64,000 nucleotides of DNA from an uncultured Subdoligranulum sp. Its GTDB lineage: Bacteria; Bacillota; Clostridia; Oscillospirales; Ruminococcaceae. Made by a program: the position numbers and the translations under genes. Below the pieces are notes generated by a model, which was not told the DNA's origin, did no database searches, and was given only the letters and a program-made list of their open reading frames with translations. The stretch spans positions 1 to 64,000 of the forward strand of contig CALZZE010000003.1 in NCBI GenBank assembly GCA_945830575.1. The letters are read 5' to 3'. Positions 15,197-23,815 of the stretch are shown piece after piece (the first letter of the stretch is position 1; each line of letters starts with the position of its first letter).

Positions 15197-15228
15197 CCCC
15201 CTGCCGTGCATCTTTGCACGGCAGGGGG
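15197..15228. terminator. Bidirectional intrinsic terminator
   Basis: CCCCCTGCCGTGCA and TGCACGGCAGGGGG form a perfect 14-bp stem, with AATTTT on one side and A-rich sequence on the other, between convergent genes. Confidence 0.9.
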
Positions 15229-15246
15229 CAATTTTGTCAGGAGACG

Positions 15247-18200
15247 TTATTTGCGGCGGCGCTTGCGGATCACGAGGAGAACAAGGCCCGCCAGAGAAAT
15301 GCCCAGCAGCGTCACCCACAGCAGCAGGGGGCTGTCATCGCTGGTACGGGGGATGGCTCCAGTCGCCTTGGCTGTGGGGGTGTCGTCCACGCCCCAGGTG
15401 CCGTTGCGGATGGCCTCCCCGATTTCGGGATGCTCGCTGTGAGGGGCGGCGCTCCAGCCTGCCGCGAAGGGGGACAGGCTGCTCACCGTCACCTGCACCT
15501 CCCGCTCGGAAATCACCGTCACGGCGGGGAACTCAATGCTGCCCGCATCGCCCTCCATGCTGTCGATGGTGCGCATGTGCGCGACCACGATGGCCTGCTG
15601 CCGGGCGTTCACGCCCTCAGGCAGGGTCAGCGTCACCGTCACAGGCTCGGCCAGTTCGCCGTCCACGGGCTGCCACTGGCCGTTGTTCTGCCGCATTTGC
15701 AGCTGGACGCTGTACAGGGCGCTGCCCTCCAGCGCCAGACGGCCGGCCAGCGCGTCGTGCAGAGCGGTCTGTGCCTGCTGGACGGTCATGCCCTCCGGCA
15801 AATCGTCGTCACGCAGGCCGGACTGGGCCTGTACGCGGGAATCGCTGGTCTGGGCGGCGGTGACGTCCTCAAACACAGCGGTGAGAGTGCGGGAGGCGGT
15901 GAGGGTCAGCGTCAGCGGGGCATCGGCGCTCACGATCGCGCCGTTTTCCTGCCAGCCCACAAACCGCTTGCCTGCGGCGGGCGTGACCGAGAGGGTCAGC
16001 ACTGCGTCGTCCGGGGCGGTGGAAACCGTGCCGTCGCTGATGGTCTGCGTGTCGGAGACACCCTCCACCTGCACGGTGCCCTGTGCAGGGTCAGCGTTGA
16101 GGGTGAGCAGATGGCTGCCCGCGTCCTCAAACACCGCCGTGAAGGTGCGGTGGTCCTCCGCGCAGTCGGTGCACTGGATATGGAGGGGATTGTCGGTGGA
16201 AACGATGACACCGTTTTCCTGCCAGCCCGCAAAGCGGAAACCGTCTGCGGCGGTGGCGGTCAGGTCGGTGGAGGCTCCCTGAATCAGACCCTTATCTCCG
16301 GCAGTGGTGCCGGTGAGGGGACGGGCCACCTCGGTGCCGATGTGCTGGAAGGCCGGGTCCTTGTCCGGGTTTTCCAGCATCAGGGTGCCATGGGCTGTTA
16401 CGCTGTCGATGCCGCCATCCGCATCGGTGGTGAGGTACAGCAGCAGATAGCGGTGGTCTGCCATGGCTGCCGTCACATCCAGCGTGGTTGTGTATCTATG
16501 CTCGCTCCATTGATTGTCGCCCAGGTCGTTGCTGTCTGTCAGCTGCCTGTCGCTGCCCAGTGCGGAGAAATCCAGCACGAGCTGGGGTGTTTCGCTGGAA
16601 TCCGGTTCACCGTCCCCGTCATAGGCGATCTGCATCAGCTTGAGATCAGCGAACTTCACCGGTACTGTGGATTCATTGGTAATGGTCAGGTCCACCAGCC
16701 TGCGGTCTCCGTAGGAGAACAACTCGCCCGACAGGGTCAGCATCGGCTGATCCATCTGTACCTGAGCGCTGCCGTAGGGAACCGTGTCTTCATCCGCCAG
16801 TGCCGCCGGGAATGTTTCGTTATAGGACGCCTGCACATGGATGGTGTGTGCCCCGTTTGTCCAGCAATTCAAAGCGGTGAAGGTGGTCAGCGTGAGCCAC
16901 TGGCTTTCACCGGGAGCCAGCGCCGGGGACAAACCATAGGCCACCGTGCCGTATTGTCCGGATTCATTGTTCAGATGGATGAGATCCCCATGTTCATCCT
17001 GCGCCTTCAGCCATACCTGATCCTCGGTCTGGCCGCCGTTGTTGGTGATGAGAACCTGCAGCTCCACGCCTGTCTGACCGCGCTTGACCACCGCCATCGG
17101 CAGATATACCTCCTCGGCGGTCAGATCACGGTCAAGCTCCTTGTGCCACTGGCGCACATCACACTGGCTCACTGTGCCGGTGGCATCCGCCGTCACATCG
17201 GCGTTGTACACAAGGCTCAGTCCGCTCAGGCTGTTCAGATTGCTGCCCGGATGGGTCAGCACCGCGAACCCGCCCACCGTGCTGGTATCAGACAGCTGGT
17301 ATTCCTGCGCGGTGTGGATGGTGAAGGGCAGATTTTCCGTATCATAGAAGAACTGGTTTTTCACCACGTTGGCGGCGTTGCCCTGTTCATCCACGCGATG
17401 CACCAGCGTGATGAGATTGCCGCAGTGATTGGTGCTTTCCGGCAGTACCGACAGGGCATAGCTACCCTGCCCGGAGCCAATGTGCAGCTCGGTGCCATCG
17501 GTATTTTTGGCGGTTTCAGCGGTCAAAGTGCCATCCTCGTTCATTACCACCCGCACCAGCCGCCCGGCGCTGACCAGATACAGGCAGTTGCCGGAAACAT
17601 ACACATGCTCCAGCAGGTTCTGGCTTTCCGTTTCGCTGAGGATGCCGGTGTCGATGGGCAGTGCACACTCCATGCCCCGTACACCCTTGCCATTGCTGTC
17701 ATAGGCGCGCAGGCGCAGGCCGGTACCACTCCAGCTCACCCGCAGCAGACAGGGCTGGCCTTCGCCCACAAGCCCGGTGCTGAGCATGGAATTTTTGATG
17801 GTGCCGATGCGTGTGATGCCGGCCTCATCGCCGTTCCAGCGGCGCAGGGTGCCGGTATTGGCCTTGGAGGTGAAGGCTTTGCTTTCGATCCACATGGGAT
17901 TGCAGAGATTGCCCACACCCGCCGCCTGCGGGCTGTGGCAGTAGGTGCCGTCCGGTTCCCGCACCTGCTGGTCAAACAGGACCTCGCCGGTGCTCAGATT
18001 CAGTGTGATGCCCCGCACGCCGGTGGTGGCGGCGCGCTGCTCCAGCGTGTCGCCCTTGTCAAAATCGCCGGTGATGAGGGTGATGTACACATTGTCCTGG
18101 CTGGCGGCATCGGTGTTCTGGGTGGCATTGGCGGTCACGGCGTAGCTGAACACATCCGGGGTGTTCAGCACGTGCACATCGCCCTCCAAAGAGCCGTCTT

Positions 18201-20712
18201 TCGTGTCCATTTCCTGCCACACAAGGCGGGGCTTGCCGCCCACCGAGGCAAGCCGGAACACCGCCGCCTCGTTCGCGGTACGCACGATCTGCAGCTGGTT
18301 GTCTGCCAGCACATCCTCGGCTGCGGTGGAGGCACCGTTTGCATTGGCGCTCAGCAGCACCGGGCCGGCATCGGCGGTGTAGCTGCTGGTGCCCGGTGAA
18401 GCCTCCGAGAGGGCATCAAGGTCAAGACTGACCGTGCCGTCTTCGTTCTGAGGCAGGGCGGCCAGCGCAAAGGCGGCGCGGGACCGGCCCCAGCTGTCGT
18501 ACAGCGTGGTGTCCTTGGCAAGGTACCAGGTTTTGGATGCCGTAAAGAGCAGCGCCACGACCCGCACCGTTCCCGAAAGCGTGGCGCCCAGCCGCAGATG
18601 GGGATAGCTGTGGGTGGGATCCTCGTCCGCAGCGTACAAGGTGTTTGTCAGGTTCAGCGAGCCGTACAGTTCACCCTGCAGCGCGGCCACGCCTTTGATG
18701 CCGATGCCGGCGTAAAGGGACAGGGCCAGACCCACCGACAACGCCAGATCGCCGATGAAGCCGCGCTCCGGGGAGAACAGGATGGACATCTGATTGAACA
18801 GGTTTGCAAATTCTTCGGTCTGCTCGTATCCGGCGGGAACCTTGGTGGCAACGCCGAAGGAACCGTTCACCCCGCCGCTGGCACCCAGTTCAAAACCGGC
18901 ATACACCGGCATCAGCCCAAAGACCAGATACCCTGTCTGGTTGTATTTCCCGGAGAAGGAGAACGCGCCGGACAGCACACCCTCCAAACGGCCGGTGTCA
19001 CGGTTGTAGCCGCCCAGCACGCCCAGCATCCCCGAAAGTGTGCAGGATGCGCCGTGGCTGGACATCAGCTTGAAAAAGGAACCGTCCTTCATGCGGGCTC
19101 TGCCGTTGAGGTAGGCGTCCACCTTCTTGTTCCACAGCTTATTGACAGATTGCAGATAATTCTCCGCTTTCTTCTGCTGGTTGGGGTCCAGCGGTTTGGT
19201 ATCCACACCGAATTCTTCCGGCACATACAGGGTATCGCCGCCCAGACTGATGGCCAGAAAATAGGTGCCATTGGGCAGCATCATCAGGGTGGCGGGCACC
19301 TTGGGGAGGGTAGCGTTGATGGAGCTGTCATCCAAAAAGGTGCCGGTGTTCTTGATGGTCACGCTGGAGGTGGAGGTTCCGCCCGCTGCAACGCCACCGA
19401 ACAGAGTCAGCTGGAAATTCCGGGCGGTGGGCCTGCTCACGATGGCATTGCGCACCGACACCCGGCTCAGCGGTACGGTCAGCCCGGCAAAGCGCAGGCT
19501 CAGTTCATCGCCGCCCCGCAGCAGGCCGATGCCGCGCTGGTTCCACTTGGCGGTCTGGGTGTATAGGCGGGTGTTTTCATCCGGCCCGGCCAATTCGGCC
19601 AGGCCGTTGCCCACGCTGGAAACCACCCGCAGCTCGTCATCCCCAAGGGGAGAGCCGGACTCCTTCTTGTCGCCCTTGGCGGCCAGCGTCAGGGCGTCAG
19701 TGCCCGTTGGCCAGCTGGTCACATTGGGGTTGCGGGACAGCAGGATGGTCAGTTTGCTGTCGGCGCTGTCCTCCGCCTTGGGCACCAGATCAAGGGAAAC
19801 ATCACCCCGGATGATGTCGGCGCCGCTGAGGTCGGCGGAACGGATGTAATAAGGCTCGTCATCGCTGATGGGTTTCAGCTGGATGGTCATCATGCTTTTG
19901 GTTTCCAGCTGGATCTCCGGGTAGGTCTGGGTCTGGTAGCCGTCGGCCTGCACGTCCATTTTGCAGTAGGAGACATTTTGCAGGTTGTCAATGACGGCGA
20001 TGCCCTCAGCGCCGGAAATGCCCTGTGAGCCTTCGCCGGTTATGTGGGTGGAAATGATGCCGTTGTCGCGCTTCACCGTGACCGTTGCGCCGCGCAGCTG
20101 GCTGCCGTTTTCATCCAGCACCTGCACCACCATGCAGCTGTCATCCACCACCAACACGGTGCCCTCGGCGGAGACCGAATTGGTGCGGGCGCTGGCGGCG
20201 GGAGAGAGGAGCTCTACCTTGCTCCAGTCATTGGGGACCAGCGTCAGGGGCAGCTCCGGCGGCTCTGCATCTTCGGACAGAGTGGCCGGGGCGTTCCTCA
20301 GGGCGGAAATGGCCTGCGCCTGCTCGTCTGCCAGCTGCGCAAATTCCATCAGTTCATCGGGGGCTACCTTGCTGGGCTGCCGCATGATTTCTCCCAGCTC
20401 GCGCATCAGCTCGTTGATGTCCTCCATCCCCTCCACAGGGGCGTTGGGATTTTCCTCCACATAGGACATCCCTTCCGGCAGGGAGAACCCAACGGCATCC
20501 TCCTCATCTGGCAGAGAGAGAACAGCGGCAGAAACAGGATTCTCCTCCGGGATCGGTTCCGCAGGCTCCTTTGAAGGCGTTTCGCTTTCCTCTGTCTGGG
20601 CTGTTTCCGGCGTGGCAAATTCCTCCGCCAATGCCGCCAATCCGCCGGTGGACTGTATCAGCATCGCTGCGGCCAGCAGTGCGCTGACCCAGCGAAGAAA
20701 GGGGTTTTTCAT
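15247..20712 (-). CDS. Giant cell-wall-anchored surface protein with InlB-type repeats
   Basis: A 1,821-residue exported protein. It has a signal peptide (to about residue 32), a Glu/Pro-rich spacer, carboxypeptidase-regulatory-like beta domains (ATVTVKRDNG ... GIAVIDNLQ), a long beta-rich central part, and then InlB/Listeria-Bacteroides-type repeats with RFAGWQENGVIVS and RFVGWQENGAIVS plus TFTAVFED. The C-terminus is a sortase-type signal: IPRTSDD, a hydrophobic segment and RKRRRK. IPRTS differs from LPXTG by Ile and by Ser in place of Gly. Start 20712 (ATG) is preferred to GTG 20721 because GAGGTG lies eight bases before it. A decayed paralogue occupies 55518-59085. Probable adhesin or surface stalk; ligand unknown. 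Confidence 0.8.
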   Translation of the reverse strand: MKNPFLRWVSALLAAAMLIQSTGGLAALAEEFATPETAQTEESETPSKEPAEPIPEENPVSAAVLSLPDEEDAVGFSLPEGMSYVEENPNAPVEGMEDINELMRELGEIMRQPSKVAPDELMEFAQLADEQAQAISALRNAPATLSEDAEPPELPLTLVPNDWSKVELLSPAASARTNSVSAEGTVLVVDDSCMVVQVLDENGSQLRGATVTVKRDNGIISTHITGEGSQGISGAEGIAVIDNLQNVSYCKMDVQADGYQTQTYPEIQLETKSMMTIQLKPISDDEPYYIRSADLSGADIIRGDVSLDLVPKAEDSADSKLTILLSRNPNVTSWPTGTDALTLAAKGDKKESGSPLGDDELRVVSSVGNGLAELAGPDENTRLYTQTAKWNQRGIGLLRGGDELSLRFAGLTVPLSRVSVRNAIVSRPTARNFQLTLFGGVAAGGTSTSSVTIKNTGTFLDDSSINATLPKVPATLMMLPNGTYFLAISLGGDTLYVPEEFGVDTKPLDPNQQKKAENYLQSVNKLWNKKVDAYLNGRARMKDGSFFKLMSSHGASCTLSGMLGVLGGYNRDTGRLEGVLSGAFSFSGKYNQTGYLVFGLMPVYAGFELGASGGVNGSFGVATKVPAGYEQTEEFANLFNQMSILFSPERGFIGDLALSVGLALSLYAGIGIKGVAALQGELYGSLNLTNTLYAADEDPTHSYPHLRLGATLSGTVRVVALLFTASKTWYLAKDTTLYDSWGRSRAAFALAALPQNEDGTVSLDLDALSEASPGTSSYTADAGPVLLSANANGASTAAEDVLADNQLQIVRTANEAAVFRLASVGGKPRLVWQEMDTKDGSLEGDVHVLNTPDVFSYAVTANATQNTDAASQDNVYITLITGDFDKGDTLEQRAATTGVRGITLNLSTGEVLFDQQVREPDGTYCHSPQAAGVGNLCNPMWIESKAFTSKANTGTLRRWNGDEAGITRIGTIKNSMLSTGLVGEGQPCLLRVSWSGTGLRLRAYDSNGKGVRGMECALPIDTGILSETESQNLLEHVYVSGNCLYLVSAGRLVRVVMNEDGTLTAETAKNTDGTELHIGSGQGSYALSVLPESTNHCGNLITLVHRVDEQGNAANVVKNQFFYDTENLPFTIHTAQEYQLSDTSTVGGFAVLTHPGSNLNSLSGLSLVYNADVTADATGTVSQCDVRQWHKELDRDLTAEEVYLPMAVVKRGQTGVELQVLITNNGGQTEDQVWLKAQDEHGDLIHLNNESGQYGTVAYGLSPALAPGESQWLTLTTFTALNCWTNGAHTIHVQASYNETFPAALADEDTVPYGSAQVQMDQPMLTLSGELFSYGDRRLVDLTITNESTVPVKFADLKLMQIAYDGDGEPDSSETPQLVLDFSALGSDRQLTDSNDLGDNQWSEHRYTTTLDVTAAMADHRYLLLYLTTDADGGIDSVTAHGTLMLENPDKDPAFQHIGTEVARPLTGTTAGDKGLIQGASTDLTATAADGFRFAGWQENGVIVSTDNPLHIQCTDCAEDHRTFTAVFEDAGSHLLTLNADPAQGTVQVEGVSDTQTISDGTVSTAPDDAVLTLSVTPAAGKRFVGWQENGAIVSADAPLTLTLTASRTLTAVFEDVTAAQTSDSRVQAQSGLRDDDLPEGMTVQQAQTALHDALAGRLALEGSALYSVQLQMRQNNGQWQPVDGELAEPVTVTLTLPEGVNARQQAIVVAHMRTIDSMEGDAGSIEFPAVTVISEREVQVTVSSLSPFAAGWSAAPHSEHPEIGEAIRNGTWGVDDTPTAKATGAIPRTSDDSPLLLWVTLLGISLAGLVLLVIRKRRRK

Positions 20713-20744
20713 CCTGTTCACCTCATGATTCCAGATTCTTAATT

Positions 20745-20779
20745 AGCATACAACACTTCATGGGACAAAAGTGGGACAG
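20745..20779 (-). promoter_or_regulatory. Promoter with 11-bp-spaced direct repeat (site D)
   Basis: On the minus strand CTGTCC and TTGTCC are 11 bp apart, then 12 bp, then TATGCT (20750-20745). It is placed to drive the surface-protein gene. Confidence 0.5.
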
Positions 20780-20801
20780 AATTCGGCGTTTTTTGTCGCA
20801 A

Positions 20802-22913
20802 TCAGGAAATTTTTACTTCTTTCGCCTGAGATTCGGCGCTTTCCGGCAATGCATTCAGACCGACACACAGCATGGACAGGTCGTCAAACTGTTCCATCGG
20901 TCCGGCAAAACGGTCCACATCTTTCTTGACCGTTTCACAGAGTCTCTGAACATCCAGATCCGGATGCGCCGCCAGACAGGCCAGCAAACGGCCTTCACCG
21001 TACAGCTGCTGGTCGCTGTTATGGGCCTCCGTCACACCATCGGTGTACAGAAACAGCACATCCCCCGGCTCCAGAACCAGTTCATTGCAGCGGTAGCGAA
21101 TGCCGTCCATGCCGCCCAACACAAAACCCGGTTTTGTGCGCAGATAGGACAGCTCGCCATCTTTCCGGCGAAGCAGCGGCGGGTTATGCCCGGCGTTTGC
21201 GTAGCGCACCCGTCCGGTGGAGAGGTCCAGAACGCCCATCCAGGCGGTCACAAACATATCGGCCTCGTTGCCTTCACACAATCGGTGGTTGGCCTGCGTG
21301 AACACCTGCTCCACCGGCAGCCCGCTTTCAGCGCTGCTTTTCAGGAAGGCTTTGGCGGTCATCATGAACATGGCGGCGGGGATTCCCTTGCCGGACACAT
21401 CCGCAATGAGAAACGCCAGCCGGTTTTCCTCCAGCAAATAGAAATCGTAAAAATCGCCGCCCACCTCCCTGGCCGTATCCATGCTGGCATAGATGCTGAA
21501 CTCCGACCGGTGCGGGAAAGGCGGAAAGGTGGACGGCAGCGCCGCGTGCTGGATCTGGCGGGCAAGCTCCAGCTCCTGATCCACACGGGCGGCGGCCTCG
21601 GCGATGTAGTGCTTTAGGGTGTCCACCGTTTGGTTGATGTCATCGGACAGCTGCACAAATTCCAGACAGGTGCGGACATCCGCCTTCTCCTCCAGCTCAC
21701 CGGCGGTGATTTTTGCCAGAGAGGCGTTGAGTTTCCGCATGTTCTCCACCACGACCTTCCGGACAGTGACGGTGATCTGCGCAAACAGGAACGCATACAC
21801 CAGAATCTCCACAAAAATCAGCAGGCAGGAGCCCACATCCCTTGAGAACATGGCCTCGCTGTAGGGCAGAAGTGCCAGGATGAGGTACCCGTCCGCATGG
21901 GTGTAGGCCCAGTAGCAGTCCACGCCGTCAATTTCGCTGCGGTAGGTGGTGCTTTGCTGATACCTTCCCGCGTTGTCGGGGCGCAGCATCAGGAGATTTT
22001 CGCCGGTGTGTCCGCTCCCGCCGCTGACGATAGTGCCGTTCTCATCGCAGACGATGAAGTACCCCTCCTCCCAGATATGCCGGTTGCTGGCCGTGTCGGC
22101 AATGGCGGTGCGCCTGTCCTCCGCAGAGGCGGTCTGCGCCGCAGTCTCCGACACGGCGGTGCGCATGTCCTGAAGGTTGGTGAGCAGAAGATCATCCACG
22201 GCGCTCTGGGTGGCGGTGGTGAGCATGGTCCAGGTGAACCATTCTGTGATCAGCAGGGAGCTAAACACAATGACAAACAGCCAGAACTGAAAGGTCTCGT
22301 TGATGCTCCGCTGTTCTTTGGAGCGGATGGTCGGGCGGTACGGTCCGGGATGCCCGGCCAGTCGCACCAAAAGCTGTGTCAGCAGCATACTGCCGCAGCT
22401 CACGGGGAGTATCAGCGGCAGGCAACTGCGTACAAACTCAAAAACGTTGGCGTCGGCGGCGTTGGTAAAAAACACAAGGCTCAGATGCAGCACGGCCACC
22501 ACGTTCGGCACCAGCAGGGAATAGCCGGGGCCGGGGCGGCGGTCCTCCAACAGGCAGCGCCGTACCAAAGCCCCGATGACGCCGGAAAGAAGCAGCGTGA
22601 ACACCCCGGCCAGATGGGCGTACTCCGCCGGAACCAGACAATACAACAGAACTGAACCGAGACAACCGGCAATCAGCCCCGCAGGCGCGCCGAAAAACAG
22701 CCCTGCCGCCAGCGGGAGGGTTTCATGGGGCGTCAGCAATAACGCGGGGGTCAGCGAGGCTTCCAGCAGAACAAGGCTGCCGAAGGCCACGCCAATCACA
22801 CCCTGCCGCACCACATCCGGCAGGCGGGCAAAAGGAGATTTTTGTTCAGCAAGAACAAGGAGGACCGACGCCAGCGCGGGCAGCAGAACGGCAAGGAGCA
22901 GCTGAGGTATCAT
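20802..22913 (-). CDS. RsbU/SpoIIE-type PP2C phosphatase with membrane sensor
   Basis: A 703-residue membrane protein. The N-terminus has about six hydrophobic segments resembling the 5TM LytS/YhcK-type sensor. A second membrane-flanked extracytoplasmic sensor follows (with YWAYTHADGYLILALLPYSEAMF), then a HAMP-like stretch and a C-terminal PP2C-SIG domain: MDTAREVGGDFYDFYLLEENRLAFLIADVSGKGIPAAMFM and VLFLYTDGVTEAHN ... QFDDLSMLCVG. Such phosphatases dephosphorylate anti-anti-sigma factors in partner-switching systems, but no STAS or anti-sigma gene is next to it. ATG 22913 is chosen because GGAG precedes it by six bases; the ORF's first ATG (22925) has no ribosome site. Confidence 0.85.
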   Translation of the reverse strand: MIPQLLLAVLLPALASVLLVLAEQKSPFARLPDVVRQGVIGVAFGSLVLLEASLTPALLLTPHETLPLAAGLFFGAPAGLIAGCLGSVLLYCLVPAEYAHLAGVFTLLLSGVIGALVRRCLLEDRRPGPGYSLLVPNVVAVLHLSLVFFTNAADANVFEFVRSCLPLILPVSCGSMLLTQLLVRLAGHPGPYRPTIRSKEQRSINETFQFWLFVIVFSSLLITEWFTWTMLTTATQSAVDDLLLTNLQDMRTAVSETAAQTASAEDRRTAIADTASNRHIWEEGYFIVCDENGTIVSGGSGHTGENLLMLRPDNAGRYQQSTTYRSEIDGVDCYWAYTHADGYLILALLPYSEAMFSRDVGSCLLIFVEILVYAFLFAQITVTVRKVVVENMRKLNASLAKITAGELEEKADVRTCLEFVQLSDDINQTVDTLKHYIAEAAARVDQELELARQIQHAALPSTFPPFPHRSEFSIYASMDTAREVGGDFYDFYLLEENRLAFLIADVSGKGIPAAMFMMTAKAFLKSSAESGLPVEQVFTQANHRLCEGNEADMFVTAWMGVLDLSTGRVRYANAGHNPPLLRRKDGELSYLRTKPGFVLGGMDGIRYRCNELVLEPGDVLFLYTDGVTEAHNSDQQLYGEGRLLACLAAHPDLDVQRLCETVKKDVDRFAGPMEQFDDLSMLCVGLNALPESAESQAKEVKIS

Positions 22914-22970
22914 AGAATACTCCATTCTTCAGGATTCAGCAGCAGGAAAATATTTGCACGGTGGACATAA

Positions 22971-23142
22971 GGCAACACCGCACAATTCACGGCTTACGCC
23001 TTACGCACCGCTCCGACGAACGATGCGCACCATCTGCGTTGCAAAAATGCTCGATAATACACAAAGTATTATCTGCGCTTTTTGCTTAGCAGCTGGCACA
23101 CCTCGTCCGCCGTATCGGCACGTAGAATTATGCGGTGCCGCC
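22971..23142. mobile_element. MITE-like repeat, full copy 1 (172 bp)
   Basis: A 172-bp unit with terminal inverted repeats (GGCAACACCGCACAATTC and, inverted, GGCGGCACCGCATAATTC) and an internal hairpin GATAATAC-ACAAA-GTATTATC. The flanks show a possible ATAA duplication. A copy of identical length is at 45271 and a short derivative at 42190. It has no coding capacity. Confidence 0.85.
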
Positions 23143-23196
23143 ATAAAAAACAGCACAGCCCCGCAAAAGGCTGTGCTGCCGACGATGCAAGTCCTC

Positions 23197-23634
23197 TTAC
23201 AGGCTGGGACGCTGGCCCTCATACTCCGCGCTGCCAAAGCCCAGAACGGCCAGACAGATGGGGGCGAAGAAGTAGGTCAGCACACCGAACCCAGTGCCCT
23301 TGCCGAAGGCGTGGGCCAAACGGATGTACAGTTTCATGGTCAGCACGAGACTCACCACGGACATCACGATGACAACCAGGCTGAGGAAAAGCGGGGATTC
23401 CTCGTTGGTGGGGATGCTCACGCAGAACGAGGCAATCAGCTGCAGCCAGAAGAACTTGCTGTCCCACAGCAGGCCGTACAAATTGAAGCTGTTGTAGATG
23501 GGAACGAGGCCCTTCCAGCCAGGCATCCCCATTTTCTGGAAAATGCGGTACATGCCGATGAGGTTCAGCAGCGTGATCGCCACACGCAGAGCCACGGAAA
23601 AGACCGCCAGCCCCCCTGCAAGAATGAGTTCCAT
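23197..23634 (-). CDS. DUF5684-type small membrane protein
   Basis: A 145-residue protein with four to five membrane segments. MPGWKGLVPIYNSFNLYGLLWDSKFFW and the C-terminal ICLAVLGFGSAEYEGQ match the pattern of DUF5684 proteins, which are short membrane proteins often encoded beside signal-peptidase or secretion genes; function is not established. ATG 23634 has GGGAGG upstream and is preferred to the longer ORF. It is transcribed divergently from the M13 peptidase gene, and both promoters belong to the 11-bp direct-repeat family. A remnant of a second copy is at about 59182-59367. Confidence 0.7.
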   Translation of the reverse strand: MELILAGGLAVFSVALRVAITLLNLIGMYRIFQKMGMPGWKGLVPIYNSFNLYGLLWDSKFFWLQLIASFCVSIPTNEESPLFLSLVVIVMSVVSLVLTMKLYIRLAHAFGKGTGFGVLTYFFAPICLAVLGFGSAEYEGQRPSL

Positions 23635-23680
23635 AACAAAATACCTCCCTGTTTGACAGTGATTGAAAGATTTCCTGTCA

Positions 23681-23715
23681 AGTATACCACATGGAATGGG
23701 ACAACAGTGGTACAG
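23681..23715 (-). promoter_or_regulatory. Promoter with 11-bp-spaced direct repeat (site E)
   Basis: On the minus strand CTGTAC and TTGTCC are 11 bp apart, followed by 12 bp ending TGTGG and then TATACT (23686-23681). It drives the DUF5684-type gene. Confidence 0.6.
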
Positions 23716-23755
23716 AATCGACGTTTTTTTCAAAAAAATTCAAAAAATCTGCGTT

Positions 23756-23790
23756 TTGTGTCAATTTTGTCCGATTTTCTGTGGTATACT
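23756..23790 (+). promoter_or_regulatory. Promoter with 11-bp-spaced direct repeat (site F)
   Basis: TTGTGT (23756) and TTGTCC (23767) are 11 bp apart, then 12 bp ending CTGTGG, then TATACT (23785-23790). It drives the M13 peptidase gene. Confidence 0.6.
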
Positions 23791-23815
23791 TGGTAAAAAA
23801 CGAGGAGGCGGGACA

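Noticed and set aside
15058-18399. 1,113-aa plus-strand ORF opposite the giant surface protein
   Set aside because: Shadow of the minus-strand gene, which has a signal peptide, repeats and a sorting signal; the same applies to 56202-58412 opposite the decayed paralogue.
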